This document shows, in pieces, positions 47,192 through 60,400 of a DNA stretch of 64,000 nt (position 1 is its first letter; each line of letters begins with the position of its first letter). Source of the DNA: Manis javanica (lineage: Eukaryota; Chordata; Mammalia; Pholidota; Manidae); the NCBI RefSeq assembly GCF_040802235.1, contig NC_133161.1, positions 108,021,001-108,085,000 on the forward strand, given 5' to 3'. Both the position numbers and the translations under genes were made by a program. Below the pieces are notes generated by a model. It did not search any database. It was not told the DNA's origin and saw only the letters and a list, made by a program, of their open reading frames with translations.

Positions 47192-47700
47192 AAGAGCAGA
47201 CTTTTCTTTGCAGGAAGATTTTTAATTTGCAGTTCAATTCCTTTACTTGTCATGGGTCTACTCAGATTTTTTCTTGAGTCAGTTTCCATGGTTATATCTT
47301 TCTAGCAAGTTGCCATTCTAGCAACTTCACACAGTTGTTCAGAAGTATTCCTTGAAAGTCCTTTTTTATTTCTGTAAGGTCAGTAGTGACCTCCCCTCTT
47401 TTATTTATGATTCTAATCATTTGAATCTTTTTTTCTTGGTTAGTCCTGCTCAAGATTTGTCAGTTTTGCTGATCTTTCCAAAGAACCAACTTTTGGTTTC
47501 ATTGATTTTATTTATTGTTCCTATTCTCTAGGCATTTCATCTCTGATCTTTATTATTGTGTTCCTTCTTTTAGTTTGCTCATTTTATTGTTTAAGTAATG
47601 CATGCACATTGTACAAATACAAGACCAAACATTTTTATTAGGAAACCATTTTCCTATAAAAATATTTGTTGCTCCTTTCCTTTCCTTCAGGTTTGCTTAA
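47192..47700 (-). mobile_element. L1-F, ancient L1, part 2, antisense
   Basis: Resumes after the L1-G insertion with diverged minus-strand ORF2 text (for example TTTCATTGATTTTATTTATTG near 47500) and fades out near 47600-47700. Confidence 0.6.
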
Positions 47701-47739
47701 CATAATCCAGTCAGGGATGAGGCAGATGTAAGTGTGAAT

Positions 47740-47860
47740 ATAAAATAAAGCCAAGTGGCCATAAGTGGATGATGACTGTTGTGAAGTTCTATTGCACTAT
47801 TTTCTTTACCTTTGTATATGCTTAAAACTTTCCATAATAAAGTCATATATATTATAAATA
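47740..47860 (+). repeat. Probable ancient interspersed-repeat 3' end
   Basis: Text such as CTTTGTATATGCTTAAAACT followed by TTTCCATAATAAAG resembles a common old mammalian repeat 3' end. The family is uncertain. Confidence 0.35.
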
Positions 47861-50160
47861 TACATACACATATATATTCAGGTTTCAGAAAACACACATC
47901 CTTTCTAAAGGCTACAGCTTTGTCACTATACCGGCAAGAATGGGTGCCATGTGGAAGTAAAATGGATTGGGGCAGAGATGAGGAGTCTTTTCATTGTCAT
48001 TATCTTAGGTCAGGTGTCCCAGGAAACAGATTCTAACATGGGGATTGGCCTTCAAGTTTACCGTGGGATGCTCTTGGTAACATTACTGAGAAAATGCAAG
48101 GAGGCAGGATTCAGCAGAGGGAGATGCTGAACTACAGCACAGTTCAAGGAAATCAGTGTTAAGCACACAGGAAACTGGAGCTGAAATGGCCCTTCAGAGC
48201 TGTCCCAAATTAAGGCAAAAGAGCTGGCACTGTTATTCCACACCACCAGGAGGCTGAGCCCTGAAAAGGGGTGTGACCTTAGGGTGAGCACAGTCCCTAG
48301 GAGACTACTGAGCAATCATCAGTCAACACTCTCAGAAGCTGAAGTAGTAAGTGCCTGTTGAGATGGGCTTTGGAACTACTCACAGTTCATCCTACACCAG
48401 TGGCTCTCAGATTTTAGTGTACTCCAGAATACCTGGAGGGTTTAACTGGACATTCATCATGTGCTAGCTGCTGTGTGAAGTATATCCATGTGCATTATTG
48501 AATCAGTGCTCCCTCAAAACCTGTAAAATAGTATTGCTATTTTCAGGTTTACAAATAATGAAACAGGCTTAGTATGACCTTGCTCAGATCACACAACTAG
48601 TAAGTGAAGGAGTCTAGATTCAAACTCAGTTCTGTCCACAGACAACACTGCCCATCCAAGTGGCTGAAAAATGTGTTAGCTTTCTTTCCTTTCATTTGCC
48701 AAGTGACATCTACAGGACAACAGGTGCTGTATAAAGCCAGGAATGACCAGCTGAGGAAGTTCTGCACACCGAGGAAGACCAATACCACTCAGTAGGATGG
48801 GTGACAGCAGAATACACTGGGTGCCACAGGGCACTTAATTCTGCTGGAGGAGGTAAACAAGATGACTTGGTTGACCCTTAAGCTGGACCCAGCACTCAGA
48901 CTCTCACCACCACCCCATGCCCTCTTTCTTGCCATGTATGCTCTACCAACCATTCCCACTGTAGGAGCTGTCCCAAGGCTCACAGCCTTGAGAGGGCAGT
49001 ACTGTCAAGACCGTCTGCATGGAACCCAGTTGAACTTCTGCAATTAGAAAAGGCTGGGCATGTCTGCCTCCATGTTCATTTGTCTCTTTTGGGCCAAAAA
49101 AAAAAAAGTTGAGCAGAAGCCCTTCAACACAGGCTTGTTGATCAAAATGGATTTTGTTCACAATTTGAGATTTCTGCACATTGTCCCTTACCTGCCCTTA
49201 GAAATAGGGAAGTAAGTATGAAAATGATTGCCTTGTCAAAGATTTATAGGAATACACAGTGACCAGACTGAGTTCAGTAAGAGCCAACTAAGGACACAGA
49301 GTTTCTCAGCTCTCCTCAGACCCTTGTTGGCCTAGATGTCTGCAGCCTTCACCCCCTACCCTACTCCTCCTTCCCCTAGAACAGAAGTAGCCTGCAATCA
49401 ATCCTTAGGATGGTGCATTAGGACATTAACCCCCATCTTCTCCATCTGCTGGCTTTCCAAATAAAGTGGCTTTCCTTGCCCCAACACTTCGTCTCTCCAC
49501 TTACTGGACTGTCATACTGTGAGTGGCAGAAGCTTGGACTTGGTAACAAACCCAGTTAGGGCCTCTATATAAATTTATTTAAGATTGGGTGGGTGGGTGC
49601 AGAGATCTACTTGTCTTGTAGCCACCCGAGACGAGCCCGGTCAATTGCTTTGCATGTTAAAACTGCCAACTACAAATCTCCAATAGTCTGCCATTTTCTC
49701 CGGTCTCTCCTTCCCCTCTGTGTACAAGAGCCAGCTTTCAAACTAACAAATCAAAATTAGGGGTATCAAGGGAAGACTTTCTGAAGAAAATGATGTATGT
49801 GTTGACTCTTGAATGATGATGAAAAGTAAGCCAAGAGAGGCTGAGAGGTTGGATTGTTTCCAGCAAAGGCAAAAGCATGTGAAAAGGAGATGTTGTTCGG
49901 GGGTGCGTGCGGTGGGGGCGCACAGATCAGACAGGCAGGGCCAGCAAACTAGGGCTTCTAGGCCATGCTAGCCATTTGAGCCTTGTACTAAAGTCGATGA
50001 GGTCAGACCCTGTAAGATTTGTATTTTAGAAAGAGTGAATGATGAAAAGGATAGGACGCTAGTTAACAGGCATTTGCAGAGATCCAGGAGAGAGGTGACA
50101 AAGGCTACACTGAGGTAGTGGCAGTGGACTTGGAAAATGAAAAAAAAAAAAAAGTCAGAC
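47861..50160. other. Intergenic DNA upstream of H2AZ2
   Basis: No gene recognised. It contains a MIR (48450-48640) and otherwise unassigned sequence, some of it (about 49780-50140) with the feel of an old interspersed repeat. Open frames are short. Confidence 0.5.
48450..48640 (+). repeat. MIR element
   Basis: Shows the MIR core and 3' phrase order: CATGTGCTAGCTGCTGTGTG, then TTTACAAATAATGAAACAGG, then TCACACAACTAGTAAGTG, then AGATTCAAACTCAG. Ancient tRNA-derived SINE shared by all placental mammals. Confidence 0.8.
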
Positions 50161-50925
50161 TTGATACTCAGGAAGCGAACGTGGTAAGCGCGATGCGGTT
50201 GAAGTATAGCAGCCACACTTGCGTCTTCCCGCGCCTTTAAGTGACAAGCCTTCTTCGCTTTGGGACTCGGGCTCCTTCCTCGCGCGTCAGAGTAGCGGCG
50301 CAGCCCAGTCGGCATGTCCCCATCCGCAGAGCCCACAGGGCGGGATCCCCGCAGCTTCGGCTCCCGCTCTTCACCCTGATCTCCTCCCAGACTTCGGGCT
50401 CCCGTTCCTCCCGTGTTACGGCACCCCGTCCGCACACTCACATCTTCCAATCTTGCCAGAAATGCATGCCCTCCAATCCCCGAAACTCGCTACTTGTCCC
50501 GAAGGGCTCGGGACCCCACGGGGCTCCCTCCTAGCCGGAGAAAAGAGAATTCACGTCGGAACAGACGTGTCCGCCCACGGCACACTCTGAACGCCAGCTG
50601 GGCACCCGCTGTACAAGTCTCGGCGGCACCAGCTCCCGCTGCCTGGGCGGTGGGCACGGAACCGTGGGAACAGCTGGGGGCTCCGCGCGGCGCGGGCGAG
50701 TACGAACCCAGACTTCGGCCCGACGACCGCCGGCTGTGACCTCGGACGACCGCGCTGCCTCCTGCGGACCCAACACGCAAAAGGGACAAGAGCACGGCCT
50801 GCACGAAGAAGTCCTGGGGTTGTAACAGATCGTCAGGGGACCACGCCCCATCGCCCTCCTCTTCGCAAACAAGTCTCAGAACTGAGAGTTTATGCCGGGA
50901 ACGCGAGAGAAAGCCGCCGTGGCCT

Positions 50926-51274
50926 CCAATCGCTCCACTCATTGGCTAATCCCACTGTCGTTCCCAGCGGCCCGCCTTCCTTGCAGGCGGGCGATGTCCT
51001 CAATGGCTGATTTCCACCAGCCTTCTGCCCTCATTGGTCTGCTACTTCGTTAGTCAGGCTCGGGTCGTGGAGACAAGCAAAGGGCCGCGCGTGGCCGCGC
51101 CCCTTCTCGCGCTCAGGCGCGCCAGTGCTGGGGCAGGAGGCCCCGCCTCTGCGTGCCGTGTGCAAAAACAAACCGCCGTTAATGAGGAGGGGACCGGGGG
51201 CGGTGTCTGCCTAGAAGGAGGCGGGTGATTGGGCGGACGCCAGGGTTCAAACCAGTAAGGATAGCGCGCATTGG
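50926..51274. promoter_or_regulatory. Five CCAAT boxes and a CHR-like site in the H2AZ2 promoter
   Basis: CCAAT at 50926-50930 and inverted ATTGG at 50941, 51033, 51228 and 51270 (each 5 bases) form an NF-Y-type array. TTCAAA at 51246-51251, the reverse complement of the CHR word TTTGAA, sits between the last two boxes, 14 bases from the nearer upstream one. CCAAT plus CHR spacing of this kind marks cell-cycle genes bound by NF-Y and MuvB/DREAM. Binding is inferred from motif grammar only. Confidence 0.5.
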
Positions 51275-51315
51275 CCGCGGCAGCGTGAAGCAGGCCCCGG
51301 TTATTGTCCAGACTC

Positions 51316-51316
<1 letters not shown>

Positions 51317-51349
<33 letters not shown>
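51317..51349 (+). repeat. (GGC)11 trinucleotide repeat in H2AZ2 5' UTR region
   Basis: Eleven uninterrupted GGC units end 65 bases before the start codon, followed by a second, imperfect CGG-rich stretch at about 51369-51380. Probably transcribed as 5' UTR. Confidence 0.85.
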
Positions 51350-51414
51350 AGTCGGTGCTGCGGTGCAGCGGCGGCGGCAGCTCGGTGGGAGCGAGGGCGG
51401 GAGCGGCCGAGACC

Positions 51415-51417
51415 ATG
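51415..51417 (+). CDS. H2AZ2: H2AZ2 coding exon 1 (start codon only)
   Basis: ATG in the context GACCATGG, followed immediately by the donor GTGAGG at 51418. Phase 0 intron. The 5' UTR part of this exon lies upstream, with the start site not determined. Confidence 0.93.
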
Positions 51418-54400
51418 GTGAGGACGGCGGGGCGGGGGCGGCAGCTCTGCCCGTTGCGGTGGCGCGAGGCGGCGGCCGGGCTGCGTAGGCCGCGCTCGCC
51501 CTAGTGGCGCCGGCCGCCGCGAGGTGAGCGGACGGAGGCCGAACTGTGGGTCCGCCCGCGGGTCGGAGTAGGAAAGCAGCTCCGAAAGGGCGAAGCGCTA
51601 GAAGTTTTGAGAGGAGGGGCGGTGCGACCGTGACGTGCTCGCGCCCGGCCCGGTCTTGGCGGGGCCGCGCTGGGGTGCTGCGGCCGGCCCGGAGCTGGTG
51701 ATGCGCGCGGAGCCGCCTTCGGGGCCGGAAGACTTGGGCTTGGCGGGAAGCGAGCAGGTGGCGGCTCCCCCAGTGTGCAAGGAAGGGCTTGTGTCCCGGT
51801 GTCGAATTTCCGGAGTGGACAATCACCGGCCTCCGAGGTGTCATCCACGCAAACGCCTGTTGCCGCCGAGTCCCAGCGCGGCGCGGGGGTGAGAAAGGTT
51901 CGAGCGCCTGGGCTGCGTTGCAAACTGCAAAGTGGACGTGCGGCGGGGGCGCGCGCCGTTTGACGGGCTGCCGGGTGGTCATGCACTTGGTTCCCGCAGG
52001 TGTAGCCGAGATGCTGGTTAAGTTTGGAACTGCGTCTGCTGTCTCCACACCTTGGAAATAGTCACTAACGAACTGGGGTTTTTAAAAGCTGATTTCCTTA
52101 AAAAGCAAATACGTAAAACCAGTACGGTGAATTTGAAGCAGTAAGGATTAACTTGCTTAAGAAGAGTAAATTGGGAAGCCTGGGAGTTTTGCTGTTGGCG
52201 GCTTTTAATTGACAACCAGTTTTTATTTAGTAAGTCATAGGCGATTATTGTAATTTTAGACTCATGCATCACTTACCGGTTTTTAAATAGAGCTAAAAGA
52301 TTTCTTTATTTGAGGAATAAGTGAGAATATGTTACGACTTGAGCTGACCTCAGAAATCAAAGTCTGCTGTATCTTCTTGTACAGCAGTATGGCCAGAGTT
52401 TATTAAAATAATAGAAGCATTCTGGTAGAAATCTAAAGATTCTAGGTTCTCTCTGTTAAACCTAAAGCAGTCTCTGTTGCTAAATTACTAAATGGAAGGA
52501 AGAGCTATAAATTGGTTCTTAGCCTTTTCCTGCTTCTAATACCTGCCAAGACTTTATGGTGTTTTTCATGTGCCTTTTGGGAGGTAAACATGAAATCAAC
52601 TAAGATGTGCGATTATGGAGACTATATATACTGGTGATACTTAACTTTAAAAGTTTTTTAAACTATTTAAAAAATATAGACCCTCAAATAGTAGCCAATC
52701 TCATACAGTGATTTCTTTTTTGACTAGTTTTCTTTTAACTGAAAAAATGATAGATTTAAATGGTAAAATCAAACAGTCCAAAAGAATATTGGTTTCCCCT
52801 TTCAAGTCAGACCCCTAGTATTCCCTCTCTAGAGGCAAGTAACTTTTGTTACTTTCTAGAAATGTGTACACACTCTGTAATACCCCATGTTTACATAAAA
52901 ACTCACTCCACTCCCATACATTGCCTTTTCCATGAAGAAATGTTTTGTGGCTTATCAGCACATATCTACCTTATTTAAATGGCTGCCTAATATCCAATGC
53001 ATTTATCTGCCATGTCATATTAGTGAACATTAAGATTATTTGAGAAGTATGTATGTGTTGAAAGTATTGCTTAACTGCCTTAGTTTAAGTTTGAAGGTTT
53101 TCTTATTGTAAAATATTGATGACATACAACACAGAGAAGACAAGTAGTGATTCTACAAGATCTTACTACGCTGATGGACAGTGACTAATAGGGTTTGTGG
53201 GGGGGGACTTTGTGAAGGGGGGAGCCTAGTAAACATAATGTTCTTCACGTAATTGTAGATTAATGGTAACAACAACAAAAATATATTGATGACAAAAAAT
53301 ATACCATTTTAGCCATTGTTAAGTGTACAATTAATGGCATTAAGTACATCAACATTGTCTTGCAGCCGTCACTGCTAGACACCTCCAGAATTGTTCGGAA
53401 ATTCTATACCCATTAAATAGTAACTCTTCTTTCCACCATTTTCCCCAGCTTCTGGCAGCCTCCATTCTACTTTTTGTACATATGATGTTGACTAGGTACC
53501 TCATATAAATGAAATCATACAGTATTTGCCCTTTTATAACTTGTTTATTTCATTTAACATAATGTCTTCAAGTTTTATCCAAGTTGTGGCAGGTATCAGA
53601 ATTTCCTTCCTTCCTTTACAGTTGACTACTTTTCCACTGTTCGGGTTAACCAGACTGTTTATTCTTTCGTGCATCAGTTGACACTAGAACTGTTACTTTG
53701 CTCTGTTGTGAATAATGCCGCTTTGAACACGGGTTTACAAATAATGTGTTCAAGGCCCTGCTTTCAGTTTTTTAGATTACCTAGAACTGGAATTTCTCTG
53801 TCATGTGATAATTCTCTACTTTTTTTTTTTTTTAAGATGCTTTTTTCCCCTTCCAAAAGAGTTGTGAATATTTCTGGAAATTACATCTATTCATGTTTTT
53901 AAAAATTATTTCATCATGATATATTTGTAGCATAAAAGTTATACTGACTTGACGATTTTTCAGTATGAAATTTGAGAAATATTTTCAAATTTTTAGAAAT
54001 CTCATTTTAAATAAGCATTTAAGGCTTGACCTCATATTACATAAATTAATAAATGGTGCTAGAACATGTGTATTTAAAATTAAGGGGGATCACCTAGGTT
54101 TTTTTAATTATCTAAAATAAAACTAGAAGAAATTGTTTCCTGAATATTTTTGAAATAGTGTTTTCAACTCTTCATCTGGAGTATTTTTCACTTAGGCTGG
54201 AGGCAAAGCTGGAAAAGACAGTGGGAAGGCCAAAGCTAAAGCAGTGTCTCGCTCGCAGAGAGCTGGGCTACAGGTAATGTATACATGCTGTGGTAATTCG
54301 TTATTAAATTTTAGACACTCAGATGTTTCATTAACTATAAAATGTACTACTGACTTAGTAAGAGATTAGCTTATCAAAGTTTAAATGATAAAACAACTGT

Positions 54401-57400
54401 TGTTTTCTCTTCTTCCAAATGAGAACAAGTTACAAAAAGATCTCAAGTGAATTTGGTAATTTTGCTCTCTTAAATCTGTTGTTTCTAGATTATAACTATG
54501 TTCCTGGTTCTTTGAAAAAGTGTATCATATGGAGTTGAATGTGCTGTGGTTTTTCTTCTGAAGAAGGTGTTTGTAGTGGTCCACTGACTTTTAGGATGAG
54601 ATAGAATTTTGAGTAAGAAAGTGAACTGTCCATTAGTCCTTAGTATTTCCCCCATAGCTTCAGTTTTAGACTGAGTGGTATGGTTGAAACACTAAATATT
54701 TTCAAACTTCATATTGTTGTGACTTTAATCCACAATTTCAAAATTTTCTGGATGAGTAAGAGTCATTCCTTACATGTAAGAAACTTTAAACAGGAATATT
54801 TGAAGTGTAGACTGTGAGGTGTGGATTTTTATCCTCTTGGGAGTGGTGAGCCATTGAAAGTTTTTTAATAAGCAGGATGATGTGATCCGGGTGGTACTGA
54901 ACGAAGGGAGACTTTCAATTTGGAAACTTAGACTTACTGGGTGCATTTTGTATCTTAGAGCATCATGTGAATCTCAGGTAGAATTTATTTGAAGGGTCCT
55001 TAGTTTGAAGTGGAAGGTGGAGGACAGACAGAGGTGACTGTAGTGGCTGAGGAACAGAGTGACACATACTGGAACTAAAATGGGGTAGAAAGCTATGGGG
55101 TTGAGAGGAAAGTCCAGGAAAGGTGTCTGCAAAGTTTGACCCCAGAGGACAGAGGAGTTTGTAATAGGATCAAGTTAGGAGATAATAAATTTGAGTGGAA
55201 GTTATAGGGATGGAAGTACAGCATAGGGAATATAGCTTATAATAAAATATCTTTATATGGTGTCAGATGGTATTGTGTTTAGTAATGTATATAACTGATG
55301 ACTCACTAAGTTGTCATCTGAAACTAATATAATACTGTATATCAACTATTTCAGTAAAAATACATGAAAGTACAGTTCAGGAAGCAAAATAAAAATGGAG
55401 TTCATTTTGAAGTTCCACCAAAACACCCACATGAAAATGTCTTAAAGTTGTAGATTTGAGTCCAGCTCTCTAAGAGGCCTTTAAAAGAATTACAGATTTA
55501 AGGTCATAATGTAAAATCAGTAGTTCACGTTGTAACTGAGTTTCCTAAGTAGAGCAGGAGAAAGGAACACAGGGACATTGGTGGACCCCTCAGAAATACG
55601 TGGCATTTGGTTCAGAGAAAGGAGAGACTGAGACTGAGTGGTCAGAGTTACTGCTGGAGCTCCGTGTAATCTCTGCAGCCTGAGGAGAACAGGTTGTCGA
55701 GGCCCTCCCATGTGTTGGATGACATGCCAGTGACTGAGGCTGCAGAGGAGAGTAAGGTATGGATCTTGCTTTTAGGGAGCTAAGAATTACATAGGGAAGG
55801 AGTGTAAACGAACAAGAATCATGCCTTTCTCCTGAAGGATTCAATCTAGAAGTGGCTAATAGATTTGATAATTAAAATGTCACTGCTGACCTTCAAGAAT
55901 GGTGTTTAAAAGAAGCCAAGTTCAGATGGGGAGAAAGCCAGTGACAAGAAAGTAAAGGTTTCAGGGTTTGCTTTTAAATTTTGCCTGTGAGTGGAAGCAG
56001 CTGCCATATGTGTGAAGAGGTCTTAAGTGTGCAGAAGGAGAGGAGCCAGTAGGAAGGAGGTCCCTGGAACTGATGCAGTAATGACATGGTAACGGCAGGA
56101 AGGCCTGAATAGCCACAGGCACAGACAGGTGGGATTGGGATAGTTGGAAATAAGAAAGTGCCTATTCTCAGAAAGTAGAAAGAGTTATGATGAGAGAATG
56201 GAGTTTTTCTTAGCTGTCAGGTCATATCTTGAAACTGAGGAAAGAAGAATGGAGCTGGGGCCCAAGGGAAGTGGTGGAGGTTCAAAGTTGTATGAGGCTG
56301 CTCTATGAAAGTGTTAGCTGGATACAGATGGGTGACTGCTGTGCAGTGTGCGCACTTGATGACTGTGCAGGACAGGTTCCCTCCGTTTTCCAGTGATCCT
56401 GTATACTCTGCAAGTTAATTCATGAGCCCTGTGGTTCGCGTTTTTTAACTTTTTGTTCTTTCCTCAGGATGGTAATGGCAAGTGTGACGATTTTGGGCTG
56501 ATTACTAGAACATAACACAGTGGCTTTGTTTGCCGAGGTGTATGACCAGGCTGCTTGCTTCCTACACTTAATCGCTAGTCTCAGCCTCTGTTCACTCAGC
56601 AGTGCTGTGGCAGCGCTCCAGTGCTGCCCATCCGGTTGGTCTCTCTTCTAGTTTCCAGTGGGCCGCATCCACAGACATTTGAAGACTCGAACCACGAGCC
56701 ATGGAAGGGTCGGTGCCACAGCTGCAGTGTACAGTGCTGCCATTCTGGAGTACCTCACTGCTGAGGTGTGTGGGGACAGTGTCTGTCACATACGGGAATG
56801 CAGAAGATATCCTAGACTGCACCCGGCTGGGACATGGGAGATGAGGGTTGGAAACAAAAAAACACATCTGCTCATTGGTTTCTTTAATGGCAGTTAAAAA
56901 TGTGTCTTAACAGCCTGTTGCCCAGTGCCAGTGTCAAAAGGAGCCTTGGTGTACTGTTTTTAAAGCTAAGCAAAGGTCAACAATTGAATTTCTAAGTAAC
57001 ATTTAAATATTGTACTGCTAATTAGGTGAGCTCTGAAGCATGTATCTAATCTAATATGTAATACATGATATTTGTGAAGCTCCAGCACAGCCTCTTAGTA
57101 AACGAAGATTTGGGGTAGGGAACAGGTTTGCTAATGTGATGATACATTTTAGAAATTTAAAGTATATGATGATGATAAAATTGGTAAAAGACCTAATGGA
57201 TCAGTCTGATTCTCTGTGGGGTTGTATGCATAAAATGCTGTATCTTGCTCAGTATGACATTTCAGAAAGACAAGTTGATTGGGCAAGAGTTGTTAATTCA
57301 AGGGTCATGGACCACCATTTCCTCCATCCCAGCCACTCCTAAGGACAGCACATGGGAAGCCATGAGATGCCTTCAGCTACATTCCAAGCCAGGGAAGTAA

Positions 57401-60400
57401 CTTGAGTAACCAGTCAAGTGACAGAGATAGCCAGCCTTGCAAAAACAGGGGAGGTTCTTACTAGGGAAGATGTGGTTGAGAGCTAGGCCGAGAGATTTGT
57501 GTCTAACCTGTGTGAATTACCGTTGCTGTCATTTCCTTAGCCTCATTAAGTCGTGTGTGTCCAGTTAGAGACTTGACACTGAATGATGGACAGCTTCAGC
57601 TTCATTATGTCAAGAGTCAGGGGTTCGGTTTTGGCCGTGTGTGTAGTTGAGAGCCTCTTCTCCCCCTTTCTCCCACTCAGTCTTATACCAGTTTTTACTT
57701 AAACTTTTTGGAAAGGCATGTATTTTGTTCCAAGTCAGAGTGTTCAAATCCCATCTAAACTCCCATTTTCTTAATTCTTGAAAACTTTGATTACAGTTTT
57801 TTAGATTAAGGTAAGACAGTAAATGCATATAAGATGTCAGCATACTTTCTACCTATTTAAGTTTGGGGTTTTAATCATTAGTAGAGGTAAAGAAAATACT
57901 GAAATCTAAAGTTGGCTTACCCCTTATCAACCTTGGCTTCACACTGGGGTCACTTAGGGTGCTTTCAGAAAAATATTGGGACCAAGCATCACCCCCGACC
58001 AGAGTCCGGGGGTGAGAGGATCCTGGTTGTTTTCAAAGTGTGCCAGTTGCTTCAGATGCACACCAAGGCCTCCCAGCACTGTAAGTGAGAGGCACTGCGT
58101 TATTTTTGTACTACTTCCATCAAAGGTTTCATAATGGAAATATAGTCTGGGGAGCAAAAAACAAATAAAAAACACAGTTTTATGATTAGCCAGGACTTCA
58201 AAATTCCTCTAGTTGAAAATTCTCGTAAAGGGCTTCCAGCTTATTGCATAGAGATTGTAGGATCCAATGATGTTAAAAACTTATGAATAAGTAATTCTTT
58301 TAATTATATTTTTTAACTTATACAAGTACTAAGAAATAAATTCCAGCTACTAAGGGCTTTGCAAAAACAGACTACATGGATATATTAAAATATGTTTTAA
58401 TATTTTATTTAAATATTTTTCTACATGTACACATTCAGAATCATGGCTTAGGGATAGTGTTAACCCTTGTCCTTATTTTTTTCTGTAGAAGGTAGTTTCT
58501 AGATCCCTTGCAAAGAATGAATATAAATGGGCCAGTCAAGTAAAGAGAGTTCTATAAAAGCAGTATAAAGATATAAAAAAGAAAAATGTGTTGTTGGTTT
58601 CTGTCTGTCTTGTGTGTTTTGTGTACAGGTGCTATAGTGATCTTTTTAGCTATAGTTGTGAGAGGTGCTATAGTGATCTTTTTAGCTATAGTGAGTCTAT
58701 GCTGATTCCTTAGAAATGCTTTGTCCTTTGATGTGCTGTCTCGTGGATGTGCTGTAGGTGTTGGAGCTGGCAGGTAATGCGTCCAAGGATCTCAAAGTGA
58801 AGCGGATCACTCCACGTCACTTGCAGCTTGCGATCCGTGGAGATGAAGAATTGGATTCTCTTATCAAAGCTACCATAGCTGGGGGTGGTAGGTATTAATA
58901 CTCTTCAGCCTAGGTTATTATTGGCCTTTCTAACAGAGAATTCAGACTGATGGTACAGTGCATTTGAATCATAGCCAACTAGAAGACACGAGATAACAAA
59001 TGAGTCAGAATCATGAAGGTGAGATATAAATTGTTCTTAACCCTTTTTGGATCACCTTTGTAGAAACTTTGAAAGCTCTGGTTATTACTCTTTCCCAAAA
59101 AGCACTTTTTTGGGGGTTAAATTATCAAATGTACATCACAGTGGTTCAACAGTCCCCTTCACCTTGCCCTCCCACACTCCCACACACTCCTCTCCCCCTT
59201 GGTGACCACTAGTCACTTCTCAGTGTCTGTGAGTCTAATGCTGTTTTGTTCTGTCTGCTTTGTTTTGTTTTTATATTCCACGTGTAAGTGAAATCATATG
59301 GTATTTGTCTATCTCCACCTGGCTTATTTCACTGAGCATAATACCCTCTACCTCCATCTGTGTCCCAAATAGCAGGGTTTCTTTCTTTTTTATGGCTGAA
59401 TAATATTCCATTGTGTATATGTACCACCTCATCTTTATCCATTCATCTATTGATGGACGCTTAGGTTGCTTCCATATCTTGGCTATTGCAAACAGTGTGG
59501 TGATAAACATAGCAGTACACATCTTTTTGAATCGGATTTGTTTTCTTCAGGTAAATTCCTAGGAGTGGGATTAGTGGATCAAATGATATTTCTGTTTTTA
59601 TTTTTCTGAGGAACCTCCATACTGCTTTCCACACTGGTTGCACCAACTTGGTTTCCCACCAACAGTGTAGGAGGGTTCCTGTTTCTCCACATCCTTGCCA
59701 GTACATGTTATCTCTTGTCTTTTAGATGTTGGCCATCTAACTGGTGTGAGGTGATATCTCCTTGTGGTTTTAATTTGCATTTCCCTGATGATTAGTGATG
59801 TGGAGCATCTTTTCATGTGCCTGTTGGCCATCTGAATTTCTTTTTTGGAGAAATGTCTGTTTAGATCCTGTGCCCATTTTTTGATCGGTTATTTGTTTTT
59901 TGGGTGTTGAGGTATATGGGTTCTTTATATATTTGGGATGTTAACCCCTTATTGGATAAGTTGTTTATAAATATATTCTCTCATATTTTAAGATGCCTTT
60001 TTGTTCTACTGATGGTGTCCTTTGCTGTACAGAAGCTTTTTAGTTTGATATAGCCCCACTTGTTCATTTTTAATTTTGTTTCCTTTACCCATGGAATTTG
60101 TTAAGGAAAAAGTTGCTTATTTTTATATTCAAGAAATTTTTGCCTATATTTTCTTCTAAGAGTGTTATGGTTTCATGACTTACATTCAGGTCTTTGATAC
60201 ATTTTGAGTTTACTTTTGTGTATGGGGTTAGACAGTAATCCAGTTTCATTCTCTTACATGTAGCTATCCAGTTTTGCCAATACCAGTTGTTGAAGAGGCT
60301 GTCGTTTCCCCTTTGTATATCCATGGCTCCTCTATCATATATTAATTGACCATATATGCTTGGGCTCTCTAGTCTGTTCCATTGGTCTATGGGTTTGTTC

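Larger units (their letters stand above)
50200..51990. promoter_or_regulatory. H2AZ2 CpG island
   Basis: A broad (about 1.8 kb) CpG-rich region covering the promoter, exon 1 and the start of intron 1. Its upstream limit lies more than 1 kb before the ATG, which leaves room for an antisense or divergent transcript; none can be shown from sequence. Confidence 0.8.
51418..54195 (+). other. H2AZ2: H2AZ2 intron 1
   Basis: 2.8 kb, GT-AG. The start is inside the CpG island. An ancient antisense L1 with a young L1 3' end nested in it occupies about 53098-53860. The rest is unassigned A+T-rich sequence. Confidence 0.85.
56766..58757 (+). other. H2AZ2: H2AZ2 intron 3
   Basis: 2.0 kb, GT-AG. Contains a MER20-like segment (57928-58105) and the 36-bp tandem duplication near its 3' end. 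Confidence 0.8.

Noticed and set aside
49780-50160. Possible old gene relic upstream of H2AZ2, with similar purine-rich text in intron 2 (54850-55170)
   Set aside because: Looks like members of a very old interspersed repeat rather than exons, but the family could not be named, so not listed as a feature.
51179-52048. 289-codon antisense frame over H2AZ2 exon 1
   Set aside because: Stop-poor GC-rich CpG island; Pro/Arg/Ala-rich and without recognisable features.
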